Positions 47,501-55,596 of a stretch of DNA of 64,000 nucleotides are shown here, piece after piece (within the stretch, counting starts at the first letter, position 1; every line of letters begins with the position of its first letter). This stretch comes from an uncultured bacterium (lineage in GTDB: Bacteria > Verrucomicrobiota > Lentisphaeria > Victivallales > Victivallaceae). A model generated the notes under the pieces. It was not told the origin of the DNA and searched no databases. It saw only the letters and a list, made by a program, of their open reading frames with translations. The stretch is taken from positions 4,674-68,673 of the forward strand of contig URVC01000018.1 of assembly GCA_900551245.1 (NCBI GenBank). The letters run 5' to 3'. The translations under genes and the position numbers were made by a program.

Positions 47501-49268
47501 GGTTGAGCCCTATACCGGGAGCAAATATTTCTACTCCTTCTCCATCTCCGGCCGCGCTCCCGGGGATGTCGGCATATTCGGCGACCGTGGGTACGGTGTG
47601 GGGTGCCACCTCGAAATGCTCGACCGGATCACTTCCGCCACCGGCGACTGGGAGGGGCTGAAACGGGTCTGGCGCGATTCCGCTCCGCTCGCCCCGCCGG
47701 GGGCGGTCCGCGACGGGGAGACGGTCACCGTGGATAAGATGCTCGGATACCAGAAAGGGGTCCATGACTGGGCGTGGATGGATGGCGGCAGCAACGATTC
47801 CGGCGACAACGGACCGGTGGTGGACTGTGCCCAGGCCGCCTATGGCGGATACGCTTCGCTGTTGCGCATGGCGAATGCGATGCGGGATCCCGACATGGGG
47901 AGAGTTGCCGCCTACCATCTGGCGAAGTCGCAGCTGCCGCTCATCGCGCGGACCGCGTTCCGCAACTACGGTCATGAGAACGGTCTTCTCGGCCCCGATC
48001 ATCTGAATGCCGGTTTCCGGGAATTCATTACGCCGGACTCCTACGCCAACAGCCCGATGACCGGTCTGACGCCGCGCAACGAGTACGACGGCTCCTTGGA
48101 TTCGGTGATCTGCTATGCGCTCGTCGACGGGTTTGACATCTTCTTCCCCTATGCGAAATATATCTGGAACGATCTCCGGCGCGATGAAAAAATCCGTTCG
48201 CTCTACTGGCCCAACCGCGATCACGGCGTCAGCCGGATGATGCTTCACCTCTATTCGCGGCTGGTCTGGCTGATGATCGACGGGATGCCGCAGGATCAGG
48301 CGCTTGCGTTGCTGGATCACTGGGCGCCGCCTGCCACCTATTTCCGGCGTCCCGCGGTGCGCGAAATCTATCCGGTCGCCCTTACCGGCGGGTGCCCGCT
48401 CACATTGACCGGATGGGATCCGCTGCCGGAGCCGGAATTCACCTTCGACCCGGCGGAACGCTGTGTGCGGCTGCGGTTTCGTTCCGTGCCGGAGGGGTAT
48501 TCGTTCACCGGACTTTCCGCTTCGAAGCCGGCCGGGGTGCTGATCTCGGGAGAGAACGTACCGTACCGTTACGACTCCTCCACCCGGCAGTTGACAGTGG
48601 AGCTCCCGGCGGGCGAGGGGCAGCAGGTGGAAATCCGGTATTCCGCAATCGAACCGGGGCGTTTTGCTCCGCTGCCGCTGCCGCCGCGCCCGGAAGAGAT
48701 GCCGGCGGCGAATGGATTGGAGCCGGAGAATTTTGTGCCGGTTCCCTTCTCCGCGGCCTGGAAGCCTTCGCCGGTTTCCGCCGGCGGAGCTCGTGAGACG
48801 GTGCTGTACCGTGCGGATTTTTCCGGTAAGGCTCCGGAGTGGAAGTTTCACTCCTGGGGGAGGGTTCCGTCGCCGGTGTCCGGCGGGTTCACCGGTGAGA
48901 ATGGCCGTCCGCCGAAGGCGCTGGAGATCTGTGCCGTCGAACACGACTATGCCGGACGGGTTTCGCCGCGGATTCCGCTCCCCGCCGGACGGAAGGAGCT
49001 GGTGTTGCGCGGGAGTCTGAGCCTTTCCCCCGACTACCGGGGCAACAGACCGCGCATGTTCTTCTGGAGCGGGAAATCGGCTCACTTCTTTGAACTGCCC
49101 CGTCCCCGTCCGGGGATGAAACAGCGGTTTGAAATCGTTCTGCCGGTCGCGAAGCTGCCGGCGGGAACCGGCGAAATCCTTCTCCAGCTGGTCAGCAGTT
49201 TCACAGACGGGCAGGACAAACCGGCGGGAAGTGTGTTCTTCCACGAGCTTTCCCTCTCCTGCCGGTGA
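44577..49268 (+). CDS. Very large secreted protein of unknown function, probably carbohydrate-active
   Basis: A 1563-residue exported protein (signal peptide MKFRIVAVAVVCLLGGMSVPA). The first ~250 residues and the last ~170 look like beta-sandwich binding domains (FRADFSG-type strands, a final VFFHELSLS). The centre is helical and Trp/Tyr/Arg rich (residues ~900-1260: NWYSIRDGLGHP, DGGSNDSGDNGP, GPDHLNAGFREF), suggestive of an (alpha/alpha)6 toroid as in lyases or some glycosidases, but no family signature is certain. GGAGGGGG before ATG 44577 fixes the start. Its place after a LacI regulator and a pseudopilin supports a role in polysaccharide breakdown. Confidence 0.75.
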   Translation: MKFRIVAVAVVCLLGGMSVPAVTVEENFREYADFDSAHHRWMFRGVGGEVIDGEYRFNGVSIEEPIQPDIRPLLVLGVPRDFPAGPTLQLEAEIAVGRRGYSFLSAEGKFARRIGVAILPQPFSRGHRDPANLPAVLLTLDREADGRRAVRFGCEGKLDFTPERKVLYDAGNWRDDAVYRFMVSLEGELVSGTISDEAGKVLYRAELRGSGFPRVFRTAYPAFANLRQEGAIRKFRAENNGPVVKEAPLIPRMSSWQVVINGTAKSVRPDSRCRLDIGKLAGGHGLGRRATITFELDSPRAGTVPAEVQGDWFWKLSLNGKSLIDLSRKGNGSGKVYSLDLPLRAGKNRMEAEVGSGSEGWSFRFRPFDAAMHREQQSAARLYGSDRILWNIDRLFDDERNLARHGVRVPELAGELAALRRRVPEELTCRDTGEYDQRLAAAFRKVYDGYRILHFADLQKELEAIAQIIGREENAGNKLAEQEQAMRRAFAAGKSADFDRIAAEAAQQISLIRDKQEGFREGVTFGRSFGRFGWMTGDRVSRYSSGDGLLANQVLASGALLRQYVTSADGKRPWRVNFRFSGDRDAAKAAELGALPKLNSSGEVKFGYDPSSFYSGSTPKEVVVRACNWIRKQFSFGADLTIDMSLASPALLLESPCHLFSLEDPTVAPPTHFGYRDREGKIISRKLGNGVIYDRRRDGELGRNWILFWSENNAAADLAGHRGSVPLALYFQYQPERIERSAGRVTVTLGRNGALWLDTPFGARIQPAGNWHGNLPPAAAGRCDVHAQAALAYPVEAREFYRLREDGQLEIVNHFSYRLFEQNSWNLVPRKFAPLPPVLTLMKEHGFDAVLPAGTVKLGYPTIYGPLAAVEGDRVCYTLPVPAVGRMTFPRNLAAEPARVAELVRENEKWIEGNRYRNYCENIARNWYSIRDGLGHPVKAWQYLPGEFREYLAGLFRFETQRLSSYRLFRYWRSLVEPYTGSKYFYSFSISGRAPGDVGIFGDRGYGVGCHLEMLDRITSATGDWEGLKRVWRDSAPLAPPGAVRDGETVTVDKMLGYQKGVHDWAWMDGGSNDSGDNGPVVDCAQAAYGGYASLLRMANAMRDPDMGRVAAYHLAKSQLPLIARTAFRNYGHENGLLGPDHLNAGFREFITPDSYANSPMTGLTPRNEYDGSLDSVICYALVDGFDIFFPYAKYIWNDLRRDEKIRSLYWPNRDHGVSRMMLHLYSRLVWLMIDGMPQDQALALLDHWAPPATYFRRPAVREIYPVALTGGCPLTLTGWDPLPEPEFTFDPAERCVRLRFRSVPEGYSFTGLSASKPAGVLISGENVPYRYDSSTRQLTVELPAGEGQQVEIRYSAIEPGRFAPLPLPPRPEEMPAANGLEPENFVPVPFSAAWKPSPVSAGGARETVLYRADFSGKAPEWKFHSWGRVPSPVSGGFTGENGRPPKALEICAVEHDYAGRVSPRIPLPAGRKELVLRGSLSLSPDYRGNRPRMFFWSGKSAHFFELPRPRPGMKQRFEIVLPVAKLPAGTGEILLQLVSSFTDGQDKPAGSVFFHELSLSCR

Positions 49269-49271
49269 GCG

Positions 49272-49310
49272 AAATCCCCTGCCGCAACGTACCCGCGGCA
49301 GGGGATTTTT
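49272..49310 (+). terminator. Rho-independent terminator closing module 3
   Basis: A perfect 14-bp stem (49272-49285 with 49295-49308), loop of 9, ending in six T. It lies 4 bases past the stop of the large secreted protein and between convergent genes. Confidence 0.92.
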
Positions 49311-51173
49311 TCATGGAAGTTGCGCCTCGCTTTCCGCGGGGGGCTCTTCGAGCGCGTACTCCCATTTCCCCAGGGTGAGGCCGTCTGCGGAACGGTACTC
49401 CTCTGTCGAGAAGTTCGCCGTCACCGAAATTCCGTTGGAGAAGCGCGTTTTCTGCACCAGCCGGTCCGGCGTCAGATATTCGAACGACACCATCCGGGCG
49501 AATCCTGTCCGCCGCGCCACTTTCGTCGCCCGCGCATAGGAGGCCGCAATCTCCTCCTTCTGCTCCTCCCACTGGCTCGCCGAGAGGCTGTAGAGCGGCG
49601 GCTCCCCGTAGAGCGCGTCGAAGAGATCCCGCAGCGGCATCAGCTCCGGGACGCTGTTCGAACTGTCCCCCCAGTACCAGTAGCTCACCACGCAGTCGTG
49701 GTAGACCAGCTCCCACAGCGGAATCCGGTATCGCGGGTTGAGCATGTACTGCCGGATCTGCGGCGGAATCTCTTCGCCGCGGTACTGGGTGGTCATGCGC
49801 CGCCCCGCGTCCGGCGCCCGGAGCTGGGAGGGGCTGAGCATCCCCTCGGAGAAGTGAAACGCCGCGGCGGTCGCCTCGCTGCCCACCTCCACGCCGCAGA
49901 CCAGCCCGATGTCCGCGAGAAAGCGCAGCTGTGTGTTGATGTAGCGCAGGGAATCGGAGCGGGTTGCCGGATGCAGCACGTGATAGCACTCCGCAAGAAT
50001 GGAGCCGGCCTGCACGTCGATGAAGCGGGAGTTGTAGCCGACCTTCTCCACATCCGGCGGAACGTTCTCCATCGTGAGCTTCAATGCCGGAATGTCGCAG
50101 ACCGCATGTTGTGGATAGAGTTTGCCGTCCAGCCCGTGCACCTGCCACGCCCGGGCGAGATTCCCGTCGCGGTCGACCCGGACGATTTCCGGCCACTGTT
50201 TCGTGTTGACGCTCCGCTTCACCCGGTACGGAATGATCTGGTCGACGCAGGGTTTCGGCAGAACATCCCGGTAGATGTCGTACTTGCCGACCAGACAGCC
50301 CCGGCGTTTCAGCTCGGCGCAATCCTCCGGCGTCTCGCCCTCGAAGGAGTTCCAGAGCAGCCGGTCCATCCCGAGTTTCCGGAGGTCGTCGGCGACGCGG
50401 CGGACGTTGCGCGGGGGCCGCTCCGGCTCCTCCGGGCGGCCGTAGAGGCGGTTCATGTTGTTGTCGTCCCAGAGCCAGAAATCGGCCGCGCCGATCAGCT
50501 TCTCCAGCTCCGGCGTGTGGCGGCACTTCTCCTGGAGCGTCACCACCATGCCCTGCGATTCGCGCCAGGCGCGGTATCGGGCCGCCGCCGGCGCGAGCCC
50601 TTCGGCGAAGAAATAACGGATCGCCCGCGCGTAGCCCCATTGCCCCTTTTCCCCCTTCCAGACCACCCGGCTGTGGCGCAATCCGTCGAACGGCGCGTTG
50701 TCGAGCTCCGCGTCGGAGCCGTACTCGACGCCGGTGAGGACACAGAGGCCGTCGCGCAGAAAGCCGAACAGAGACATCGACGCCTGATTCCCCGCGTAAA
50801 ACGCCATCCGCCCGGGGAGGGGAAACTCCAGTTCCGCCGCCGGGACGGCGTAGCCGGTTCCGAAGGGATAGATTCCGACATCCCCTGGTTCCATTTTCCA
50901 CGCGGGCGGCCAGGCGATCTCCTCCGGCATCGGGCCGTCGCCGTCGAGGCGGAGCTGTACGCCGCCGGACTCCGGCAGTGTGAACGACGCATGCAATGCG
51001 AAGCCGCCGCAGTCGAGATCGAGTTCGAGAGAGCCGGTCTCCGCCGTCGCGCGGGTGACCGGATACGCCGACGGGAGGGTTTCGAACTCGCGGTTCTTCT
51101 CCTTCCAGCGGAGGAGAAGCGTTCCAGCCTCAGTCAGCCGGAGGGCGAAAGCATCATTTTCAAGCGGGAGCAT
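49311..51173 (-). CDS. GH129/GH101-related glycoside hydrolase
   Basis: A 620-residue enzyme with an N-terminal beta-sandwich (~1-200) and a TIM barrel (~210-540). The motifs FWLWDDNNMNRLYG, RLLWNSFEGETPED, RFIDVQAG (likely nucleophile Asp), GVEVGSEATA and WELVYHDCVVSYWYWGDSSNS resemble the GH101/GH129 alpha-N-acetylgalactosaminidases that act on mucin O-glycans. There is no signal peptide, as in cytoplasmic GH129. It follows a GntR regulator by 31 bases on the same strand. The family call is from motif memory, so moderate. Confidence 0.65.
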   Translation of the reverse strand: MLPLENDAFALRLTEAGTLLLRWKEKNREFETLPSAYPVTRATAETGSLELDLDCGGFALHASFTLPESGGVQLRLDGDGPMPEEIAWPPAWKMEPGDVGIYPFGTGYAVPAAELEFPLPGRMAFYAGNQASMSLFGFLRDGLCVLTGVEYGSDAELDNAPFDGLRHSRVVWKGEKGQWGYARAIRYFFAEGLAPAAARYRAWRESQGMVVTLQEKCRHTPELEKLIGAADFWLWDDNNMNRLYGRPEEPERPPRNVRRVADDLRKLGMDRLLWNSFEGETPEDCAELKRRGCLVGKYDIYRDVLPKPCVDQIIPYRVKRSVNTKQWPEIVRVDRDGNLARAWQVHGLDGKLYPQHAVCDIPALKLTMENVPPDVEKVGYNSRFIDVQAGSILAECYHVLHPATRSDSLRYINTQLRFLADIGLVCGVEVGSEATAAAFHFSEGMLSPSQLRAPDAGRRMTTQYRGEEIPPQIRQYMLNPRYRIPLWELVYHDCVVSYWYWGDSSNSVPELMPLRDLFDALYGEPPLYSLSASQWEEQKEEIAASYARATKVARRTGFARMVSFEYLTPDRLVQKTRFSNGISVTANFSTEEYRSADGLTLGKWEYALEEPPAESEAQLP

Positions 51174-51204
51174 ACGATATGGTTCTCCTTACGAGGGGTT
51201 GGTT

Positions 51205-52284
51205 TCACTTTGCCGCAGGAAAATGCGTGGTCTCTTCCTGCGAAAAATCGGTCGGCTGAATCGAAATCAGCCGGGATTCCAGCTTCTTCCGGATGAATCC
51301 GAATCCCGGGTTTTCGATCTGACGGATCAGCAGTTCCGCGGCGCATTTCCCCAGCTCTTCAAATGGCGGCTTCACCGTCAGCAGTTCGTGTGGCAGAAAC
51401 GCGGTGAGCGAGGCGTGGTCGAAGCCGGAGAGCCGGATTCCGTCGAGCCGGATTCCCCGCCGGTGCGCGTCGCGGATGAGGTCGCCCGCGCAGACGTCGT
51501 TGAGACAGCAGACCGCGTCGGGGCGTTTGCCCGCGTGGCGGAACTGTTCGAAAAAGCGCTCCGTCTCCTCCGGCGAACTCTCCCGGGTGCGGAGGAGTTC
51601 CGGCCGCGCCTTCAGGCGGCACCGTTTCAACCCCTCCAGAAATCCCTGCTTGCGTTCGCGGGTGGCGCTGAGGCTGAGTCCGGCATTGCTGTAGAGGGCG
51701 AAACGGCGGCACTTCTCCCGGTAGAGGAGGCGGACGATCTTCGCGATGGCGTCGCCGTTTTCAAACGTGAGCAGATTCCCGTCGATTCCCTGCGGCAGGC
51801 GGACCAGAAAGAGGGTGGGAATGCCGCTGTGCACCAGAGGCGGGAACGCCTTCTTGTCGTTCCGGTCGGGGTCGGCATAGACCACCATTCCGGCAGGGTT
51901 GCGGGCGATTGCGGTGTTGAGAATCCGTTCCTGAGAGGCCGCGTCGCCGCACAGCGGAATGATGGAGCTCAGATAGTTCGCCTCCGCCGCCGCCCGGCTG
52001 AACTCCCGGAGTGTGAGGGCGAAAAAGGTGAGGTCGTAGCAGAGGAACACCAGTTCGCGCGAGATCACCCGGCTGTTCCCGGTCACCAGGTTGCCGACGC
52101 CGTTGATCGTGCGGATCAGATTCCGCCGGGCGAGTTCCGCCAGGGCGCGGCGGAGCGTCGGCTTGCTGACCTGAAACGATTCGGCCAGCGCCTGTTCCGA
52201 CGGCAGAAAACTGCCGATCGCCATCCGGCTCACCCGTTTTTCCAGCTCCCCGACCAGAGCGGGGTAGAGACTGCTCCGTGCCAT
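51205..52284 (-). CDS. GntR-type transcriptional regulator with LacI-like sensor domain
   Basis: A 359-residue regulator: winged helix FLPSEQALAESFQVSKPTLRRALAELARRNLI followed by GVGNLVTG, then a LacI-like sugar sensor (LVFLCYDLTFFAL, GMVVYADP, AVCCLNDVCAGDL, IRLSGFDHA). It probably controls the GH129-like enzyme encoded downstream, and perhaps the uronate operon beyond its other side. Promoter candidate at 52321-52348. Confidence 0.9.
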   Translation of the reverse strand: MARSSLYPALVGELEKRVSRMAIGSFLPSEQALAESFQVSKPTLRRALAELARRNLIRTINGVGNLVTGNSRVISRELVFLCYDLTFFALTLREFSRAAAEANYLSSIIPLCGDAASQERILNTAIARNPAGMVVYADPDRNDKKAFPPLVHSGIPTLFLVRLPQGIDGNLLTFENGDAIAKIVRLLYREKCRRFALYSNAGLSLSATRERKQGFLEGLKRCRLKARPELLRTRESSPEETERFFEQFRHAGKRPDAVCCLNDVCAGDLIRDAHRRGIRLDGIRLSGFDHASLTAFLPHELLTVKPPFEELGKCAAELLIRQIENPGFGFIRKKLESRLISIQPTDFSQEETTHFPAAK

Positions 52285-52320
52285 TTGCCATGTTCCTGCG
52301 TCGCTGATTCTCTCTGGTAC

Positions 52321-52348
52321 AAGATAGTTCCCCGGCGGGAAAATGCAA
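52321..52348 (-). promoter_or_regulatory. Candidate promoter of the GntR / GH129-like pair
   Basis: On the minus strand TTGCAT (52348-52343), 16-base spacer, TATCTT (52326-52321), 37 bases before the GntR start codon. The spacer contains an imperfect inverted repeat TTCCC..GGGAA that could be an operator. Confidence 0.5.
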
Positions 52349-52453
52349 GCATGAAATGTAATTTTTGAATAATTATTTTAAAGTTATTGCCATGAAATTT
52401 ACAGAATATAAGGAGGAATAAGTGGATTTTTTCGCGGGAATGGCGGTTGCTCT

Positions 52454-52467
52454 GCCGGAATTCCGGC
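52454..52467. promoter_or_regulatory. Perfect 14-bp palindrome of unknown role
   Basis: GCCGGAATTCCGGC, a perfect palindrome in the AT-rich 284-base gap between the GntR gene and uxaA. It may be a regulator site; nothing further supports it. Confidence 0.3.
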
Positions 52468-52524
52468 TAGTTTGATATGTTGTAAAAATGAAAATAATTT
52501 TTCCGGTAAGGAGCCCGATACAAA

Positions 52525-52560
52525 ACGGGCCGCGATGGGGAACACCGCGGCCCGTCCTTT
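52525..52560 (-). terminator. Terminator of the uronate operon
   Basis: A 10-bp stem ACGGGCCGCG (52525-52534) with CGCGGCCCGT (52546-52555). Read on the minus strand it ends in TTTT and lies 14 bases past the uxaA stop. A T-run also exists on the plus side, so it could work both ways. Confidence 0.7.
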
Positions 52561-52568
52561 TTCCCGGT

Positions 52569-54074
52569 TCAGAGGGTGACGCCGTCCTTGAAGATGGCGA
52601 TCTCCTGATAGCGGTAGGTTTCGTTGCGCGCCTCGATTTCGCCCGAAGCGAGCCGGATCACGTAGTCGAACAGCTCCCTGCCGAGCTCCTCGAGCGTGAC
52701 GCCGCCGTGAACCAGCACACCGGCGTCGAAATCGATCCAGTTCGGCTTCCGTTCGGCCAGCTCGTGGTTGGTGGCGATCTTCACCGTCGGAACCGGTCCG
52801 CCGAACGGCGTGCCGCGCCCGGTGCTGAAGAGCACGATCTGGGCGCCCGCCGCCGTCAGCACCGTCGTGGCGACCATGTCGTTGCCGGGGCCGGAGAGCA
52901 GATTGAGCCCCGGGGTGCGGAGCGATTCCCCGTAGCCGAGCACGTCGACCACTTCGCCGGTGCCGCCCTTCTGGGTGCAGCCGAGCGATTTCTCCTCCAG
53001 CGTCGAGATGCCGCCGGCCTTGTTGCCGGGGGAGGGGTTCTCGTAAACCACCTGCCCGTGGCGGATGAAGTAGGCCTTGAAGTCGTTGACCATCTTGACG
53101 CAACGCTCGAAGACGTCGCGGTTGCAACAACGGTTCATCAGCAGTGTCTCCGCGCCGAACATCTCGGGCACTTCGGTCAGCACCGAGGTGCCGCCCGCCG
53201 CCGTCAGCAGGTCGGAGAAGCGGCCGATCAGCGGGTTCGCGGTGATGCCGGAGAGCCCGTCGGAGCCGCCGCACTTCAACCCGACCTTGAGTTCCGAAAC
53301 CGGAACCGGTTCGCGTTCGAGTTTCGCCGCCTGTTCCGCGAGTTCGGCCAGCAGTTTCAGACCCTCGTCGTACTCACTGCCGTCCTCCTGCGCTTTCAGA
53401 AAGCGGATGCGCGAACGGTCGCAGTCCCCCAGCCGCTTCTGGAAGCTCTCGAGCGTGTTGTTCTCACAGCCGAGCGCGACGATGAGCACGCCGCCGGCGT
53501 TGGGGTGCTTCGCCAGCGCGGCGAGCATGTTCGCGGTGGTTTCGTGGTCGTCGCCGAGCTGCGAACAGCCGTAGGGGTGCGGAAACGCCAGCACCCGCCG
53601 GACCGATCTTTGCGGCAGCTGCTGCTCGAAGTCGCGGGCGAGATTCTCCGCGAGCTTGTTGACGCAGCCGACCGTCGGAATGATCCAGAGGTCGTTGCGC
53701 ACGCCGACCGTGCCGTCGGCGCGGCGGAATCCCAGGAAGGTCCGGCCCGCCTCCGTCGCCGGAAGCGGAGCGGGCGGCACCGGATTGTAGGTGTACTCCA
53801 GTTCCCCCGCGAGCCGGGTCTTGAGGTTGTGGGTGTGGACGAACTCCCCGGGAGCGATGTCGCGCGTCGCTTCGCCGATCGGCATGTCATACTTGATGAC
53901 CGCCGTCCCCGCCGGAATCGCTTTCAGCGCGAACTTGTGGCCGCGCCCGACCGCTCCGGAGAGGGTGACCTCGAGCCCGTCGACACAGCAGTGTTCCCCG
54001 GCGGCGAGGTCGGTCAGCGCGACGGCGACGTTGTCGGTCCGTCCGATTCTGAGGTAGCGCGGAGCTTCGGCCAT
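52569..54074 (-). CDS. uxaA: Altronate dehydratase
   Basis: A 501-residue UxaA-type enzyme converting D-altronate to 2-keto-3-deoxygluconate in galacturonate catabolism. It has the N-terminal SAF domain (DNVAVALTDL, GHKFALKAIPAG, YDMPIGEATRDI, HTHNLKTR) and the larger dehydratase domain (GFRRADGTVGVRN, GCENNTLESF, KCGGSDGLSGITANP, STGRGTPFGGPVPT). The length is typical. It follows uxaB by 2 bases and ends at a terminator. With the reductase it forms the isomer-to-KDG branch; uxaC and kdgK/kdgA are not in the window. Confidence 0.95.
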   Translation of the reverse strand: MAEAPRYLRIGRTDNVAVALTDLAAGEHCCVDGLEVTLSGAVGRGHKFALKAIPAGTAVIKYDMPIGEATRDIAPGEFVHTHNLKTRLAGELEYTYNPVPPAPLPATEAGRTFLGFRRADGTVGVRNDLWIIPTVGCVNKLAENLARDFEQQLPQRSVRRVLAFPHPYGCSQLGDDHETTANMLAALAKHPNAGGVLIVALGCENNTLESFQKRLGDCDRSRIRFLKAQEDGSEYDEGLKLLAELAEQAAKLEREPVPVSELKVGLKCGGSDGLSGITANPLIGRFSDLLTAAGGTSVLTEVPEMFGAETLLMNRCCNRDVFERCVKMVNDFKAYFIRHGQVVYENPSPGNKAGGISTLEEKSLGCTQKGGTGEVVDVLGYGESLRTPGLNLLSGPGNDMVATTVLTAAGAQIVLFSTGRGTPFGGPVPTVKIATNHELAERKPNWIDFDAGVLVHGGVTLEELGRELFDYVIRLASGEIEARNETYRYQEIAIFKDGVTL

Positions 54075-54076
54075 GG

Positions 54077-55582
54077 TTATTTCTCCAGGAGTTTCTCGAC
54101 CGCGGGAGTGATGCCGAGCTCGTCAATCGAACGGAGGTCGGCGGCGGCGCGGGCGGTGAAGCCCGGAATCGTGTTGAGATCCATGCCCCAGAAGTCGGTG
54201 CGCGCCATCACCGTGCGGATGAACGCCTCGTAGTCGCCGCTCTGCTTCAGGCGGTCGAATTCGGCGTTGAGGAAGGCGATCTTCTCCGCATCGTCGCGGA
54301 TCGGATACGCGCCCGCCGCACGCTTGCCGGACCAGTTGCCCGCCGCGTCAACCGTGCCGCGATAGAAGCTGAGCAGTGCGGCGAAGCTGAAGGCGAGCAC
54401 CTTCGGCAGCTTGCCGTTGATCTTCTCGTAGTCGATCAGCGACGGCAGCACCCGGACCTGCCACTTCGAAATCGAGTTGAGCGAAATCGAGATGAGCTGG
54501 TGGTTGGCGAAGGGGTTGAGGAAGCGCTCGATGATCGATTCGGCGAACGCCTTCTTCTCGTCGTCGGGGAGCTGGACGGTCGGGAACACCTCTTCAAAGA
54601 GCGCGGTCCGCAGATAGTTGCCGAAGAGCTTGTCGCCGGTCATCTGATCGACGAAGTCGAATCCGGCCTGATAGGCGGCCAGGACACTCGAGGTGTGTCC
54701 GCCGTTGAGGAAACGGACCTTGCGGCTGCGGTACGGGGTCTGGTTCTTCGTCCAGACGACGTGGAGACCGGCTTCGGCGAAGGGGATCACCGCGCGGTAC
54801 TTCTCATCGCCTTCGATCACGAAGAGGTGGAAGATTTCGCCGCAGTCGATCAGGTTGTCCTGATAGCCGAGCTTGTTGCACCAGTCGGCGGCCTCGTTGC
54901 GCGGATATCCGGCGACGATGCGGTCGACCAGCGTGTTCATGAAGGCGCACTCCTCCTTGACGTAGTTCTCGAATCCGGCGCCGAGCTTCCAGTCGGCGGC
55001 GTAGCGGAGGATGCAGTCACGCAGCGTCGAACCGTTCTTGTCGATGAGTTCGCAGGGGACGAGCACCAGCCCCTTCTGCCCCGCCTTGAACCGCTCGAAG
55101 AGCAGACTGGTGAGCTTGGCCGGGTAGGTGACCTGCGTTTTGCCGGGGGTGTAGGGTTCCGGCTTGTATTCGATGCCCGCTTCGGTGGTGTTCGAGAAGA
55201 CCAGCTGCAGATCGGGCGAGACGGCGCACTTGACGATCGCCTCCCAGTCGCTGTCGGTCTTGAGGCACCCCTTGACGCAGGTGATGATGCGCTTGTATTC
55301 GGCGGGGGCGCCGTTCTCCATGCCGCGGAGGATCAGCGTGTAGAGGCCGTCCTGCGCGTTGATGAGGTCGGCGGTTCCCTGCGGCAGCGGCTGAACCAGC
55401 TGGACCATGCCGTTGAACTTGCCCGCTTCGTTGGACTTGTCGATCATCCAGTCGATGAAGGCGCGCAGGAAGTTGCCTTCGCCGAACTGCATGACCTTGA
55501 CCGGATACTCCTTCTGAGGACCGATTTCCAGGCCCGGCGTGTGGATCGACGGCAGAAGCTTGCGATTGAGTGTTTCCATCAT
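54077..55582 (-). CDS. uxaB: Tagaturonate reductase (altronate oxidoreductase)
   Basis: A 501-residue NAD-dependent long-chain polyol dehydrogenase. Seen: VMQFGEGNFLRAFIDWMID (nucleotide-binding N terminus), VFSNTTEAGIEY, VPCELIDKNGSTLRDCI, VRFLNGGHTSSVL and KVLAFSFAALLSFYRG. It reduces tagaturonate to altronate, feeding uxaA. It lies 14 bases after the CE15-like esterase gene. Two adjacent ATG codons at the start make the first residue ambiguous by one. Confidence 0.95.
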   Translation of the reverse strand: MMETLNRKLLPSIHTPGLEIGPQKEYPVKVMQFGEGNFLRAFIDWMIDKSNEAGKFNGMVQLVQPLPQGTADLINAQDGLYTLILRGMENGAPAEYKRIITCVKGCLKTDSDWEAIVKCAVSPDLQLVFSNTTEAGIEYKPEPYTPGKTQVTYPAKLTSLLFERFKAGQKGLVLVPCELIDKNGSTLRDCILRYAADWKLGAGFENYVKEECAFMNTLVDRIVAGYPRNEAADWCNKLGYQDNLIDCGEIFHLFVIEGDEKYRAVIPFAEAGLHVVWTKNQTPYRSRKVRFLNGGHTSSVLAAYQAGFDFVDQMTGDKLFGNYLRTALFEEVFPTVQLPDDEKKAFAESIIERFLNPFANHQLISISLNSISKWQVRVLPSLIDYEKINGKLPKVLAFSFAALLSFYRGTVDAAGNWSGKRAAGAYPIRDDAEKIAFLNAEFDRLKQSGDYEAFIRTVMARTDFWGMDLNTIPGFTARAAADLRSIDELGITPAVEKLLEK

Positions 55583-55596
55583 TCACCTCTCTATGG

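Noticed and set aside
44532..49244. A 1570-codon open frame on the minus strand opposite the large secreted protein
   Set aside because: It is a by-product of high GC third positions: its residues are Arg/Pro/Gly/His-rich, it has no signal peptide or domain, and the plus strand has a ribosome site, signal peptide and terminator.
24340..49268. A Bacteroidetes-type polysaccharide utilisation locus
   Set aside because: No SusC/SusD pair, hybrid two-component system or TonB-dependent receptor is present.
52490..52503. GAAAATAATTTTTC as a third copy of the LacI operator
   Set aside because: It is imperfect and longer-centred than TGAAAATATTTTCA, and lies in a generally AT-rich stretch.
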